A DNA stretch of 64,000 bases from Marsupella aquatica (taxonomy: Eukaryota; Marchantiophyta): the NCBI GenBank assembly GCA_973895155.1, contig OZ316896.1:3782001-3846000 (forward strand), written 5' to 3'. The position numbers and the translations under genes are program-made. Below are positions 1-12,100 of this stretch, piece after piece (positions within the stretch are counted from its first letter, which is position 1; each line of letters begins with the position of its first letter). The notes below the pieces were generated by a model. It did no database searches. It was not told the origin of the DNA and saw only the letters and a list, made by a program, of their open reading frames with translations.

Positions 1-500
1 TCTCGGCCGGTGGCCATTTTGTCAACTGGCCCGTTCGGACCATGTCAAGTCCTGCCGTCTTCAACGCAGGATGTTCCGACTATCGTCAATTCACGCGGTC
101 CTCTATGTCGGACGGTCCGTCTCGAACTGCATCAGCCATTGTTGGACCGGTTTCATGATTCTGTCATGATTCTATCATGGTAACATTGTTCGCGACTTGA
201 CGATGAGTAGAATTCAGTCTTAATTATCCCTCTCGTTTTCTACTTGATTCTGTGTCCTGGGTATTGGCAGAAGACTAGAGGTTGTCATGTACTTTCTTGC
301 TTGCGCTTGGGGCGTTTCGACTTCTGGTACTTGCAATTTGAAATAGCAATCCCATGCGTCATTGATAGAAATGAGGATATCTCATGTATTTGCTTACTTG
401 CATTTGCAGCCCTTAGACTTGAAGGACTCGGAATTTGAACAAACCTCGTCACCGGTAGAAACGTCGCCGTTGCGATCAGTTCGTATGCCTGTGCGGATGA
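1..500 (+). other. Unassigned 5' flank of the Dicer-like gene
   Basis: No helicase or DUF283 motifs could be recognised here. A good 3' splice site (pyrimidine-rich stretch ending TTTGCAG) ends at 409. The frame from 410 is open for 31 codons and reads as an acidic linker (starting PLDLKDSEFEQ), so an upstream exon of the Dicer-like gene may begin there. A second frame is open from base 1 to the stop at 175-177 but resembles nothing I know. The helicase part, if the gene has one, would lie left of the window. Confidence 0.35.
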
Positions 501-3500
501 TGTGAAGTATTCTACCGTTCACTGTTCCTGATTCACTGGTTTTATGCAATGGAACTACCTTGGGCACTCCCTAAGAATCATGACGAGCACTGGCATGCAT
601 CGGTCGCATATACTCAACCCGCATTTGACCAATCAGGGAGATGCATATTGTCTTCTGCGACGGCAGATGTCACTTCTAAGGACTCGCCTTGGCCGCTACC
701 AGTGGGACAGTATGAACGCGCCCGGGCGTCAGTATTGACTCGGAAACCGAAAGTGGATTGGTCTGGAAAAAGCATTTATCACACTTACTCAATTTGCTTT
801 GAGGTAGTCGAAGTAGGGCTGGATCCCGTGCAGCAGATGGCGTCTGATTTTGCTCTCGTTACGCCACGGGCTCTGGATTTAGAGGTGGCTCAAATGTCAG
901 TTAATCTGTTCTTGCCATGGCAAGCTTCTGTGAGAGCCAACGTGACCGAATGCGGACGGGTAACACTGGATGCTGGCCAGGTCAGCTTGCTGTCTCGTGA
1001 TGTGGACCTCGGGTCGTCTGAGCATCCACCACTACCATTCATTCCGTCGAATCAGATGAGACGTATAAATTGCTTCACGATTTGGAAAGGAATTCTGCTC
1101 GATCGTTATTTCTCAATAGGTGCTGCACTAGTGTCCACGTAGGATGACCTCAACGAATTTTGCTTACTTCGTGAGATTGATATTCATTTTTCTACGTGGA
1201 ATAAACTGGCAGGTTGATCTTGTGAAACGATTTAATACATGGCTGTTCGATGTCGTTTTGGGGAAGCCGCCAATTGCAACTGGAGCCGTGCCGAAGTCCA
1301 ATTTCGTGGACAGTCCGAAAGGCTATTACGTACTTCCTCTGCAACCCAACAGCAGCATTAGACCGGCCGAATTCGATTGGGAAACTATAATTTCTTCTTT
1401 GACATCAGGTTTGATTTACAGAAAGAAAGTCCAATTTTTTGGAGGCTTCGCCAAGCTAGAAGCCGGAGACATCGACTGCGACCGTGCAGCTCTGAAGCAG
1501 GGCGAAATCAGAATGAGGAATGGGAAATTTACAGAAGAGGATTTAGATGATGCCATGATCACGGGTGCTCACAACGGCATGCCTTGCTATCTGATAGCGA
1601 TATCCAAGCATATCAATGGCTCAAGTGACTTTCCTTGTGCAGAGAGCACTGGGAGCCTAACCTATGCGGATTACTACTCTTCGAAGTAAGTCACATTCTT
1701 TCATCACCATCATGTTTCTCTGATTGTGTAGGAATCCTGCCTGTTTTGTGTTCTTAGGCTGTTCTTTCTGGGGTTTCTCTTAAGAATTTGAGAGTCATTA
1801 GTTTTAATGGATAGGGGAGGGGCCTTCGATGAGTCCAGTTGGTTCTATCACTGGGCGTCACTCACATCAGGTGCATTTTATGTTGGAGGGAAACTGAGTA
1901 CTTTGTAAGGTCGTTAACACTGCTTGTTTCTTTGTTTCTGGAGATGCGGGTATCGTCTTCAGTGCGAGAGTCAATCATTTCTTAAAGTTCGTCGGCTTTC
2001 ACGCGCTGCCAATTATTTAAAACGCCAGGAAGCCGATACTGCCAGGGGTATTCTCTTTCATTCCAACAGTTTAGTCTACTCCATGTGATGGGAAGCTGGA
2101 AGTTTCGACAGCGCGTGGGGATTTGTCTAGTAATTACAAGAAACTCCATATTTCTCAGACGTGTATCTCTCATGTACTCTCCGTTTCCGCTTTTATTTCC
2201 GCATGGAGGCCGTGTTGACATTCGAGACTCTTTCCAATGTCCCAAGGGAAGGTGGCGCCAAGGGCGAATGAAACGTTGGAACTACCGCCAGAGATTTGTT
2301 CAGTCCATGTGGGTGTCAAGGGGAAGCTATTGAGGGGTGCCATGCGCCTTCCATCTGTTCTGTTCAGCCTGGAGACAGCGTTGTTGGCAGCTGAGCTCCG
2401 TGACAATATTGGAGTGCCCATATCTTGCTTCAAGGTATATTACGTCATCATAGGATATAAGCTATTTGCCTTCACAGTTGCTCCCTCATGATCAATGGTC
2501 TACCTGATACGTTCCTTATGTTCCTTCGATCTTGTTGGCATGCATTCTGGCGATCTCTATGCTTAATTTTCCTGTGTAACGTACACGTTGAATACGTCTG
2601 CGGCGTGCCTGGTCCTTTCATTTAGTGTTTTCAGCGAAGTTCTCGCTATTTCTCGGACTAATTCCGCTTCCATGCTAGAGATGACCTGCACTTCGATGCT
2701 GTTTTCAATCCTGAAGAAGCTTACGTGAATTGCTCAGGTTCAGACAGGTCCAGTTTCGGTTGGGGACATCAATGGAAAATTCAGCTCCTCATTAGCTTCT
2801 CGTAGATGTCTCTTAGCCGTTAAATTCCCACAACTTGAGAAGTGATTGCGTCCGCCCGATGTTGTTGCCTCGTCTATTAACTTACAAAAGTTTTTCTAAG
2901 ATAGCTGGCAGTAAATTTTGCCTTAGGCCGAGAACTCGTTCTTCTTTTCTACATTAGAGTTCATCTATAAGATTATTTCAAAGGTCTCCATGTCTCTTGG
3001 TCCTGCAGGTGCTCGAAGCTCTTACTTCCAGAGCTTGTCAGGCAGACATATCATATGAGACTTTGGAGCTTCTCGGCGATAGTATACTGAAGCTCACTGG
3101 CTGCACCTACCTCTTTCTGAAAGAATCATTCAAAACCGACGCGCAGCTCGGTGCAACCCTCTATGAGCGAGTTAGGAATAAGACGCTATATTATCTTGCT
3201 CGTCCTCGCAACCTCGCAAGGTACGCGTTGGTGGAGCCTTTCGGTCCCGGTTTCTGGGTCCCCCCGGGTCTGGTAAGAGTCGAGGCTGAAGATTTCTGTT
3301 GCCCGGAGAAGGAACAGAGGCGAAAATTTCAGCTCGTTCCCTGCAAGACGCTAGCTGATATCGTGGAGGCCCTTCTGGGGGCCTACCTCATGGAAGGCGG
3401 CCTTGACAAGGCCTTACGAGCTATGGCTTGGCTACGTATTCCTATCAAATTTCCAACTTCATTACCGGAAACAGTGACAGCATCACTGTTCCGGACAACG

Positions 3501-5048
3501 AGTTCTATAGAATTATGTGAATTGATTAACGTGGACGAGCTTGAATGCAAGCTTGGTTACAGTTTTAGAAACAAGAATTTTCTTGCCGGCGCTTTGAAGT
3601 GCGAATTCCAGGATTGCCCTGAGAATTCACTGTTCAAGCGACTGGTGTTCTTAGGCGACGGTATTGTCGACTTTGTGATAACTCGTCACTTGATAAGATC
3701 ATATCCAGATCAAGATGAAGGGAAGCTCAGCGAACTCAAACAAGCTATACGAAATAGCGAGAATTTAGCTGGAGTTGCTGTCCTACATGGTCTCCATAAG
3801 CATCTACGGAAAGTTTCACCGTCACTGGACCAACCTATCGCGGAATACATTAGATCTTTCTGGAAAGAGGGAGGGAAGGCATTCGGCTTGTCGACTCTAT
3901 GCGCTCCCAGGGTACATTACATTGAACCTCATACCAGTAGATTTCGTTGGGATTGTACAGTATCGTAGAAAGAGCAATGTTGGAACTACGATTCATACCA
4001 CAGGCTTATACCATAATTGATGGTCGTTCGGTTCGTTTTTCCTGGTAAACTTCTCGGGCAATGTTGTGTCTTTGACGGATCTGGATTTCTCATCGTGCAG
4101 GGTCTCGGAGACTTACTGCAAACATTAGCATCTGCAATATACATAGACTCCAATCTCGACATCGAATTGGTTTGGCGGGTGTGTGATCGGTTGAACTTTT
4201 TGAGTTGCGTATTTTTGGAGTTGCGTCAACCGTTCAGGCTATGAGCTTATCTCGATGCTGTGTCGGATGCTATTGTGAGTGTACTATTGAAGGGCTAAAA
4301 AGGGGTTCGATTTCTCTAGGTAGGTATACATTTGCTCACTATGAAACCGAGATCAAGGATTTTCTATCATGATCGGTTCGAGTCTGCAGACCTTACTACA
4401 CGACTTCTTTTCTCTCCCCTTGAAAAGAACCGCTGGTGTACCCACTTGATCTCGGCTTCGTTGTGAACGAATGGGCTATTCATTCAGAAAAATAGAAACC
4501 TGTTTAAACCATTGCGAGCCCTTTGCCAGAGATAAAATGGTCAATGAGTTCTAACATTCGCATCCAGTCCGCCCAGAGTAAGGCCTCATAGACATAATTT
4601 GTATGGATGACCTACGATCATGCCTTCTTTATAGATCTTATGGTCCCGGTGGTAAGTACCATTGACGAGATTGATGGGGAAGACAGTACTGTAGCTAAGC
4701 CGTACGAGTTAGAAATTCTTAGTTAATGGCAATCTTTCAGGAGTCTATTTAGTTGTCATTACCTTCAACAACTGAGTATAACGGGAAATGCAGGTACTTA
4801 GGCCCTTGCTGGAGCCTTTAGCTACTCCACTCACCGTCACCTTGCACCCTATCAAGCAACTCGAAACCATGTGTGTTGAAAAGGGGTGGTCGTTGAAGAT
4901 CCATGTGAACCACTTGGAAAAGTATGTGCAAGCGGAAGTGTGGATCAATGAATTGGTGATGGGCAATTCGCAAAACGAGGACAAAAAAGTTGCTCGCAGG
5001 CTGGCGGCATCGATGGTATTGTTCAGGCGGCTTTCCAATTTGGCTTAG
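501..5048 (+). CDS. Dicer-like protein, DCL3-type, C-terminal half (5' end not resolved)
   Basis: Dicer-like endoribonucleases cut double-stranded RNA into small RNAs. Exons inferred from GT-AG sites with matching phases are about 549-980, 1213-1685, 1944-2047, 2247-2434, 3009-3911, 4101-4178 and 4794-5048 (stop TAG), 810 residues visible. Order of domains: platform region (ALDLEVAQMSV), PAZ (ends TYADYYSSK), a connector (LELPPEICSV), RNase IIIa (YETLELLGDSILK, then TLADIVEALLGAYL), RNase IIIb (FKRLVFLGDGIVD, then GLGDLLQTLASAIYID), and a terminal dsRNA-binding-like domain (LHPIKQLETMC, KKVARRLAAS). The ETLELLGDS motif and the RIIIb text resemble DCL3 more than DCL1, DCL2 or DCL4. RIIIa keeps all four acidic residues. 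RIIIb has Val (GTG, 3645-3647) for the first Glu and Gln (CAA, 4119-4121) for the last Glu, so it is predicted inactive. No frameshift or stop interrupts the model. The 5' boundary is uncertain, since the frame is open from 501. Confidence 0.85.
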
Positions 5049-5519
5049 GGCATGAGAATACCCTTTTCTACTGAGATTTAAGATGCGCTCAGATATGTCA
5101 CTCGCCTCGAGTGTCTTGTGTTCTTTAGCGCAGGTCTGTTAGTTCTTCAATGCATCATCACAGGTAATTGTCATTTCGTGAGCCCATACTGATTTATTGT
5201 TTATCGACCTTCATGCGTCGCAGGCTCTGCAGGGTATCTCTCATCAAAATAGTGTCCAACCTGTTGAAGCCTGCTAATGAGTGGAGCGTTGGAGCCAACA
5301 TTTTATGAGTTGACCAATGAAATCACCAATTTCTAGGACATTGAAATTCTGCATGCACCGGCTCTGAAGTGAACATGACGAGCTACCGTAGAACAGGCAG
5401 ATGTAGAGGTCTTTCTATTTTGAGTGGGATAGAGGCAACTGAAGCTTAGAGAGCTTCGTCCGTTCCGAGGGGCAATTTTTTGAACGCTCAGTAGCTCAGT
5501 TTGTCGTAGGATGGCCCAC

Positions 5520-5733
5520 AACTGAAACCTGGAGCCGAAACAGCTCGCCCAGGTGGCAAGATCATAATGAATTGTCCAGAAAGTCTTGAAAGGCCGATCC
5601 GATAAGATGTATAGATGTATCTTCTGGCCAGAACTGAACCCTGGAGCCGAAACAACCTTCATCCAGGTGGCAAGATCATACTGAATTGTCGACCAAAGTT
5701 TTGAAAAGGCCGATAAGTTGTATAGATGTATCT
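5520..5733 (+). repeat. Diverged two-copy tandem duplication, about 102-bp unit
   Basis: Copy 1 is 5520-5622 and copy 2 is 5632-5733. Both begin aactgaa(a/c)cctggagccga and end tatagatgtatct, with small indels between them. Confidence 0.85.
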
Positions 5734-6014
5734 GCTGATTCTAGCAGACCCTTTTTCACAGCTCCAGTTGGGCTCGAAAATTTCCCGAGTATGAGGGCTT
5801 CGCCGCCATCTCTCACTACAATGTTTAGCGGTCACTTTCTTCCGACATTACTTTTCCCTACGACTCTGCTTCCATTGTTGGAAAACTAACCCGGCCCTGG
5901 CATTTAAAAGCTGACCTTCACGAGTGTTGGAGTCCCCGTAGTGCCTACGGCAACTCCACATTTTTTCCTTCTTCTGGATGACACCTCTCGAAACAGAGTA
6001 TAGGGACCATCCTT

Positions 6015-6163
6015 GTAAACCATATCACAAGCAGTGGTGGAATCTTCGACATTGCAAGAGACCCCGGGAAGCTAAGTATGGGATCATTGTAACCATTATC
6101 ACAAGCAGTGGTGGAATCTTCGACATTGCAAGAGATCCCGGGAAGCTAAGTATGGGATCATTG
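6015..6163 (+). repeat. Two-copy tandem duplication, 74-75 bp unit
   Basis: Copies at 6015-6088 and 6089-6163 are nearly identical. Both contain acaagcagtggtggaatctt and cgggaagctaagtatggg. Confidence 0.9.
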
Positions 6164-6436
6164 TAAGCTTCGACACCAATTGTCACATAACAGGGCCACT
6201 GTATGAGACCGCTAGAAGGAAGGTATGGAATGGAATCCTTATAAACACAAGTATGCCCCCATTTTCACGATGTATAGGACATCGTAGTCACGCAGATTCT
6301 TGACATCTACACTCGATAAATCTCACCAAATTCTACATTCAAAGCCTATTTCAGGCACTTTGTGTTTCAAGAATGTCAACAGGAACGATTTTTTCTACCC
6401 TCCTATGTACACCTCCTCCCCGACTCTGGCATAGAC

Positions 6437-6612
6437 AACCTGCCTTCGTTCTACTCATCCACATGGACTCTTTCGGGTTGACAACGAGTTTGAAAAACAC
6501 AACTTCCATGACCATAAAACTAGGAACCTGCCTTCGTTCTACTCATCCACATGGACTCTTTCGGGTTGACAACAATTTTGAAAAACAGAACTTCCATGAC
6601 CATAAAACTAGG
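6437..6612 (+). repeat. Two-copy tandem duplication, 88-bp unit
   Basis: Copies at 6437-6524 and 6525-6612 both start aacctgccttcgttctactc and end ccataaaactagg. Only a few bases differ. Confidence 0.92.
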
Positions 6613-7942
6613 TCCACAATTTCCATTTGGATTTTTTTGGGCACTATTTATGAATAACACAACTTCCAGAACCGCCCTTACACTCCACCACTTTACGAGT
6701 TGTTGTGGGTTTTATGCATGGGTCTTAGTGTAAACTACAAAAATGCCCAACATTTTGCAATAGGTGGTAACGACATCACACCAATCAATTTACTTGAATA
6801 TAATTTATTTAGTCATCGGGTAATATATATGTGGAGTTTATATACAAAATTGTTATATGATAGGTTTTGTGGCCCCAAGTCAGGTAGTGGCAGTTTGTGT
6901 GTTGGAGGCGGACCCAATAATGACAATTGAAGAGTTATTGCGGGTGTATTTCTGATGGCCCACCATTCAAAGGGCCTGACTAAGTACAGAATCCATCTTA
7001 GTGTGTGGTATGTTAAGTCCTGAAAATGCTGGAGGCGCCCAGGGAGTTCCTACTTTGGAACCCAGATGGACCACAAAACAAAAGCCTTCGTTTACCCTTG
7101 AATAGTACTTTTCAAATGTAAAAACAACCACATTGCTTGGGCGAAAAGTCATCTGGTCCATGTGGGCTGTAAGATTCACGGAGTGGTTCATCCGACCATC
7201 GTTTTCCTGTGGATGCACTTGTTTGCTTGGTACACTGAAAGCCTTTCATGACTTTTCTCTTTGTATATTCAAGTGCATTAATTCTTCATAATGCATCCCT
7301 TTTTTTTGAGGAGGAGATTATACAAAACACCATAAATATAGTAAAAGTAAAAATTAAATATAGTTTTACCATACACAAAAAATTAAATTAAATTTAGTCA
7401 AGATCTCAAGATGATAATCAAATTACGAACAAAAAATCTATGAATAGAATCTAATATAACTCAAGAACATATATTTTTTGCCAATTCCATAGCAACCATT
7501 TCTTGGATAACCGTTTAATCTGAATTTTCTATTTGAGGGATTCACTTTTTCTTGTTTGTTACCAAAAAGTCACTCAAGTTTTTACTTACATTAATATCCT
7601 AGTTATGGGCATTATGGAATAATGCCTTCAAAACTCGGACTACTGCCCTCATGCCCTGAAAAATGTGTGCTATATATAAGTGCACAATCCCAGCAAGACA
7701 TCATTTATGCACTTTTTCAATGTGCATGGTCTGCACTATCCAATAAATGCAGCACTATCTAAAAAATGCGTGAAAAATCATTGTATGCACTATGCTAGAA
7801 GTGCATGGGACATCATTTAGGCACTGCTGTCTGCACTATCTAAATAAGTGCATGAGAAATCACTTATGCACTTGTTGTGTCGTGGGGTCACACACATGAC
7901 TCCTCCTCATTCACCAAGCTCGTATTTGACATTTGAACGCAA

Positions 7943-8150
7943 ACTTATTAATATTTCAACTTGAACTAAACAACAATATATTGGCACTCAATAACAAATG
8001 TATAATAAATTGTAAACTTGCATTCAACTAGATAATGCATGAAGCTACTTTATACTTTTTGTAGTAAGTTGTTTGCCGCACTTATCAATATTTTGACTCG
8101 AACTAAACAACAAATTATTGGCACTTAATAACAAATGTATAATTGTAAAC
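7943..8150 (+). repeat. AT-rich direct repeat, period about 137 bp
   Basis: Blocks at 7943-8017 and 8080-8150 share gaactaaacaacaa, then ttggcact, then aataacaaatgtata and attgtaaac. They are separated by unique AT-rich DNA. Confidence 0.75.
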
Positions 8151-8426
8151 ATTAGCCCTTCTTTGAACGTGAAAGGAGTACAATACAATTATCGTCTAAA
8201 TGTATATTGTATTCACATGATAAAAAAATCATCATATATGTTATCATTTTAATATTCATTCATAACATACTATATTCTTTTCTATAGACATCTCTTGCTC
8301 TATGCACATATGTTATGGTGGGAGCATAGAACATATTTTTTTTATGAAAATAAAAATTATGACAAAATGCATACATAATTATCATTTGACATATATCATA
8401 ATCATGAGTTTTGAGGTTTGGGGCTT

Positions 8427-8483
8427 TATAAATAAACATGAGCCATGGAATTACTCTAGCCTATAGTTAGCCTTTATAAATAA
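8427..8483 (+). promoter_or_regulatory. Duplicated TATA-box-like motif upstream of eIF2B-epsilon
   Basis: TATAAATA occurs at 8427-8434 and again at 8475-8482, both in the context cttTATAAATAA. They lie 640-700 bp before the eIF2B-epsilon start, so use as its promoter would give a long leader. That link is an inference. Confidence 0.3.
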
Positions 8484-9120
8484 GGTGCATATTTATCACT
8501 TAAACACGTGCACTAATCCACGGAATGCACTTATACACGTTCGCTAAGGCTTCGCACAGCAATCTGAGCTCTAACACTCTGTATCGTTTCGTTCAAGTTC
8601 TTCGCAACCTTGTCGAAGGAAGCCTTTTTCTCGAGTTCTTCCCGCAAAGAAATCTTAGCTCGATCGATCTACTCACACTCTGTTTCGGGTTCGTTCGCCA
8701 CGAGGTTAGGTTTAAGCATTTTGTCCAAACTCGGCACAGAAATCTTAGCTTTTCAAGCATTCAGGGGTCTTTGAATTTGACTTACTAAGATTTCTGTCGT
8801 GATGGCTCGTGGAGTTCACTTGAATGTGTCTGCGGCAATCGGAACTCTTGGTTATCATGGTGTAACAGGCAACGGAAACGAATGAAGAATTCCACCCTGT
8901 TCCTTCCCCTGTCCCCTGCGATTTTCTCCTGCGGACAAGGGCCCTGCAGACGGACGGATGGACAATACTTTTGTTAGGGAGAGTGCTCACTTCGCTTGGG
9001 AATTTCTTCGGGACTGATTCGGCGGATTCGTTGGACGATTTGAGCTAGGGTTGGAGGTTTTTGAAAAGTGATTTTAGTGGCAACGAAAGAACTGTAGGGA
9101 GGGGCGAAGGTATAGCAGCG

Positions 9121-12100
9121 ATGGCGCAGAAGAGGACGGCGAGGAGGTCAGAGCTTGCCGATGATGAAGCTGACGTTCCTCTGCAGGCTGTTCTGCTGGC
9201 AGACAGTTTCGCTCAACAATTCCGTCCTATCACCGACGAGCGCCCCAAGGTCTAGCCCGCCACTTCTCTGTGTGGGTGTTTTTGCAAGTGAAATTGTCCA
9301 TATGTCGTCAATTGTGGTGTTTAGAGATAACTGAGCAGCATGATTTCTGTTTTTCACCTAGCCACGAAAATCATTGAGTAACGTTCCCTTTGTCTACAGG
9401 TGCTCCTGCCTCTCGTGAATGTGCCAATGATTGACTACGCTCTTGAGTGGTTAGCGTCTGCGGGGGTTGCTGAAGTCTTTGTCTTCTGCTGCGCCCACGC
9501 CAAACAAGTGACGAGTTACCTGGAACAGTCGAACTGGTCGTCACAACCGAACTTCAATTTGGCCACCATTGAGTCGAGGGACTGCGTGAGCGCCGGGGAT
9601 GCCCTCCGTGTCATTGATCAACGCAATGTGGTAAGCAAGACCATTTTTAAGTGTAACCATTACCTACCTCTAATTCCTGCCTCAGTGCACAAAACAAGTT
9701 CAGGTTCGAGTTGCCAACAGAAACTATCACAGAGCTCACATGACAAGGTTTTAAAAGAGAAGAGGTCTATGCACGTGGAGGCTATCTCAGTTATTCCCCC
9801 CTGAATATCGGTTTTGTTTTGTGTCGTTGTACTACCTCCTAGAATCCTCTGTGGATTAGCAATTTTGGTATTTTCCCTTTTTCGGATTGTTGTGGTGGCT
9901 CCTAGAATCGTCTCTGGATTAGCAACTTTTGGTCTTCTCCACGTGTCTCCTTTCTGCCCCACAACACCACAGCACTGAGACCACACCACCCATTCCAGGG
10001 AAAATCCTGACTCGTCATCCCGGTAGTTTTTCCATAGTTTGGTCGATGGGATGAAAGTTTATCTCACTCGCCTGTGTCTGATGAACTCTTCCTGTTCAGA
10101 TCCGTGGAGATTTTGTCCTTATAACTGGCGACACTGTCTGCAACATGTCATTGAAAGAGGTGTTGAAAGAGCATCAGGAAAGAAGTAAGAAGGACAAGAT
10201 GGCAGTGATGACAATGGTAATTAGAAGGTCAAAGCCTTTGCCTTTGCTTCATCAAACACGCCTGGGTAATGAGGAGCTACTTTTGGTCATCGACCCTTCG
10301 AGTAAGCAGTTGTTGCATTATGATACACTGAAGGAGGCAAGCGGGAGTGGGACCGCAAGGCAGCAGTCACTTGCAAGGCAGGTGGTACTGGAACGATCAT
10401 TACTGGAGGATAGACCAGCAGTGCAACTTCGTGCTGATATTCAGGTGTTTAAATTTTCCCTAATAAGACTCGAAGTTTTAATGTATTATGGATTCTAGTC
10501 GGTGATTGTCGAACATTCCCGTATACTCTTTCACGTGGGTCAATCAATCACGGATAGTTGTTCTTGAGGGGGAACATACGTGCTTAATGAGAGAAGTTCA
10601 GGCTAAAATTTGGATTCACCGTTTAATATCATTCTTACTTAGGCAAACAAGCATTAGGAGTCAAGCATTACATGAATGGCAAGTAACTTGTCTGATCATG
10701 GCTCGGTCGTTGTTTTGAAGAGCTTGTATTTCAATGATAATGAACCCTTCCCTGTCCTTCACTGCCCCTTTCGGCACTACCCTCTTCGCTTAGTCAAATA
10801 CAAACAACACGGTTCAAAAGAGTGCTGGCTTTGTCATGGAAGTCGTTTGATTTGATTTATCAGAGGTTTGTCAAACAAGAGATGGAATTTCCTCATGTAC
10901 TTTATTTCCAGGCTTGGCATGTGTGACAAAGAAGATCAGAAAGCAATCAATTGAACTTCTAGTAACATTGTGCCGAATTTTGCAGGATTGTCACATTGAT
11001 ATCTGCTCTCCAGAAGTTCTTGCGTTGTTGACAGACAATTTTGATTATCAGCACTTGCGCCGTGATTTCGTGAAAGGACTGCTTAGTGATGAGGTACGGA
11101 ATTTTCTCCTAGCTGGTGATTGTAGTCTATTTCACAGTGACAATTGTCTTTGACGGGATGATAATTTTCATTCTTTGAGCATTGAACTCTCTGGTTATCT
11201 GGAAATTTATTCGTAGTGAAAGGTTTTAGGGGGCCCACCAGTTTGATTTGGGAGGGTTCAGAGGTGTCGGTTCTATTTCAGTGTACATCTTGCAAGGTCG
11301 TAGCCAATTTTTGAATCTGGAAATTGACCTCATCTGCGATTTGTTTGAGCAGGTGATGGGAAACAAAATACACACTTTTGAAATATTCGGGCATTATGCC
11401 GCTCGCGTCGACAATATGCGTGCTTATGATGTGATTAGCAAGGATATCATTGAAAGGTGGACATACCCCATGGTACCAGATATTCGGTTTTCCAGCCCAG
11501 GCAAAGGAATGAAGGTCGGACGACGCAATGTGTACACAGAAGATGGTAATAATCTATCCCAAAGATATCCAATCTGGCTATGGGGATAATCATAGCTGTT
11601 GGCAATATGGAATTCCTCTACTCCGCTCATCGCCTGCATCTTTACAAGCAGTGCCTGGAACGTGATTGTAAGAGGAGTCTTCTCACGTAACATTCTCCTA
11701 GGCATTAGGGTAGATATCTGACTTATCGTCATGTCTGTCCACGACAGGGGTTGCTGTAGCACAGACTGCTAGCGTAGGTCCAAGTACCGTGATTGGTACT
11801 GCGACAGCCATTGGGGAGAACAGTAGAATTCGGAATTCTGTTATCGGACGAGGGTGCACCATAGGAAAAAATGTGCTAATTGAAGGAAGCCATGTGTGGA
11901 ACAATGTGACCATCGGTGACAATGCACAAATTCATTCCTCGGTAATTTGCGATGGTGCCATAGTGAAGTCGAGGGCCATTCTTGAACCTGGAGTTGTCTT
12001 GTCTTTCAAGGTCAGAACTTCTTATACACATTCAATCATTTTCTCATCGTTTTCTCATCGTTATCTATGTGTTGTCCCGAAACACTTTCCTAGAGTCCAG

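Larger units (their letters stand above)
5049..8426. other. Gene-free spacer between the Dicer-like and eIF2B-epsilon genes
   Basis: No gene is supported here. The first 1.5 kb has ordinary composition and carries three two-copy tandem duplications, listed separately. From about 7.3 kb the DNA is very AT-rich and holds repeated short blocks built on tgcactat and aagtgcat (about 7660-7890). Short open frames in this stretch have no recognisable motifs. Confidence 0.6.

Noticed and set aside
244-438. Frame ending CLLAFAALRLEGLGI considered as the end of a DUF283 domain
   Set aside because: It stops at a TGA at once and a strong splice acceptor (TTTGCAG, 409) lies inside it, so it more likely spans an intron end.
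501-5048. Reading the Dicer-like gene as a pseudogene because of lost catalytic residues
   Set aside because: All seven exons keep frame, splice sites and phase, and the other domains are well preserved, so functional constraint is more likely.
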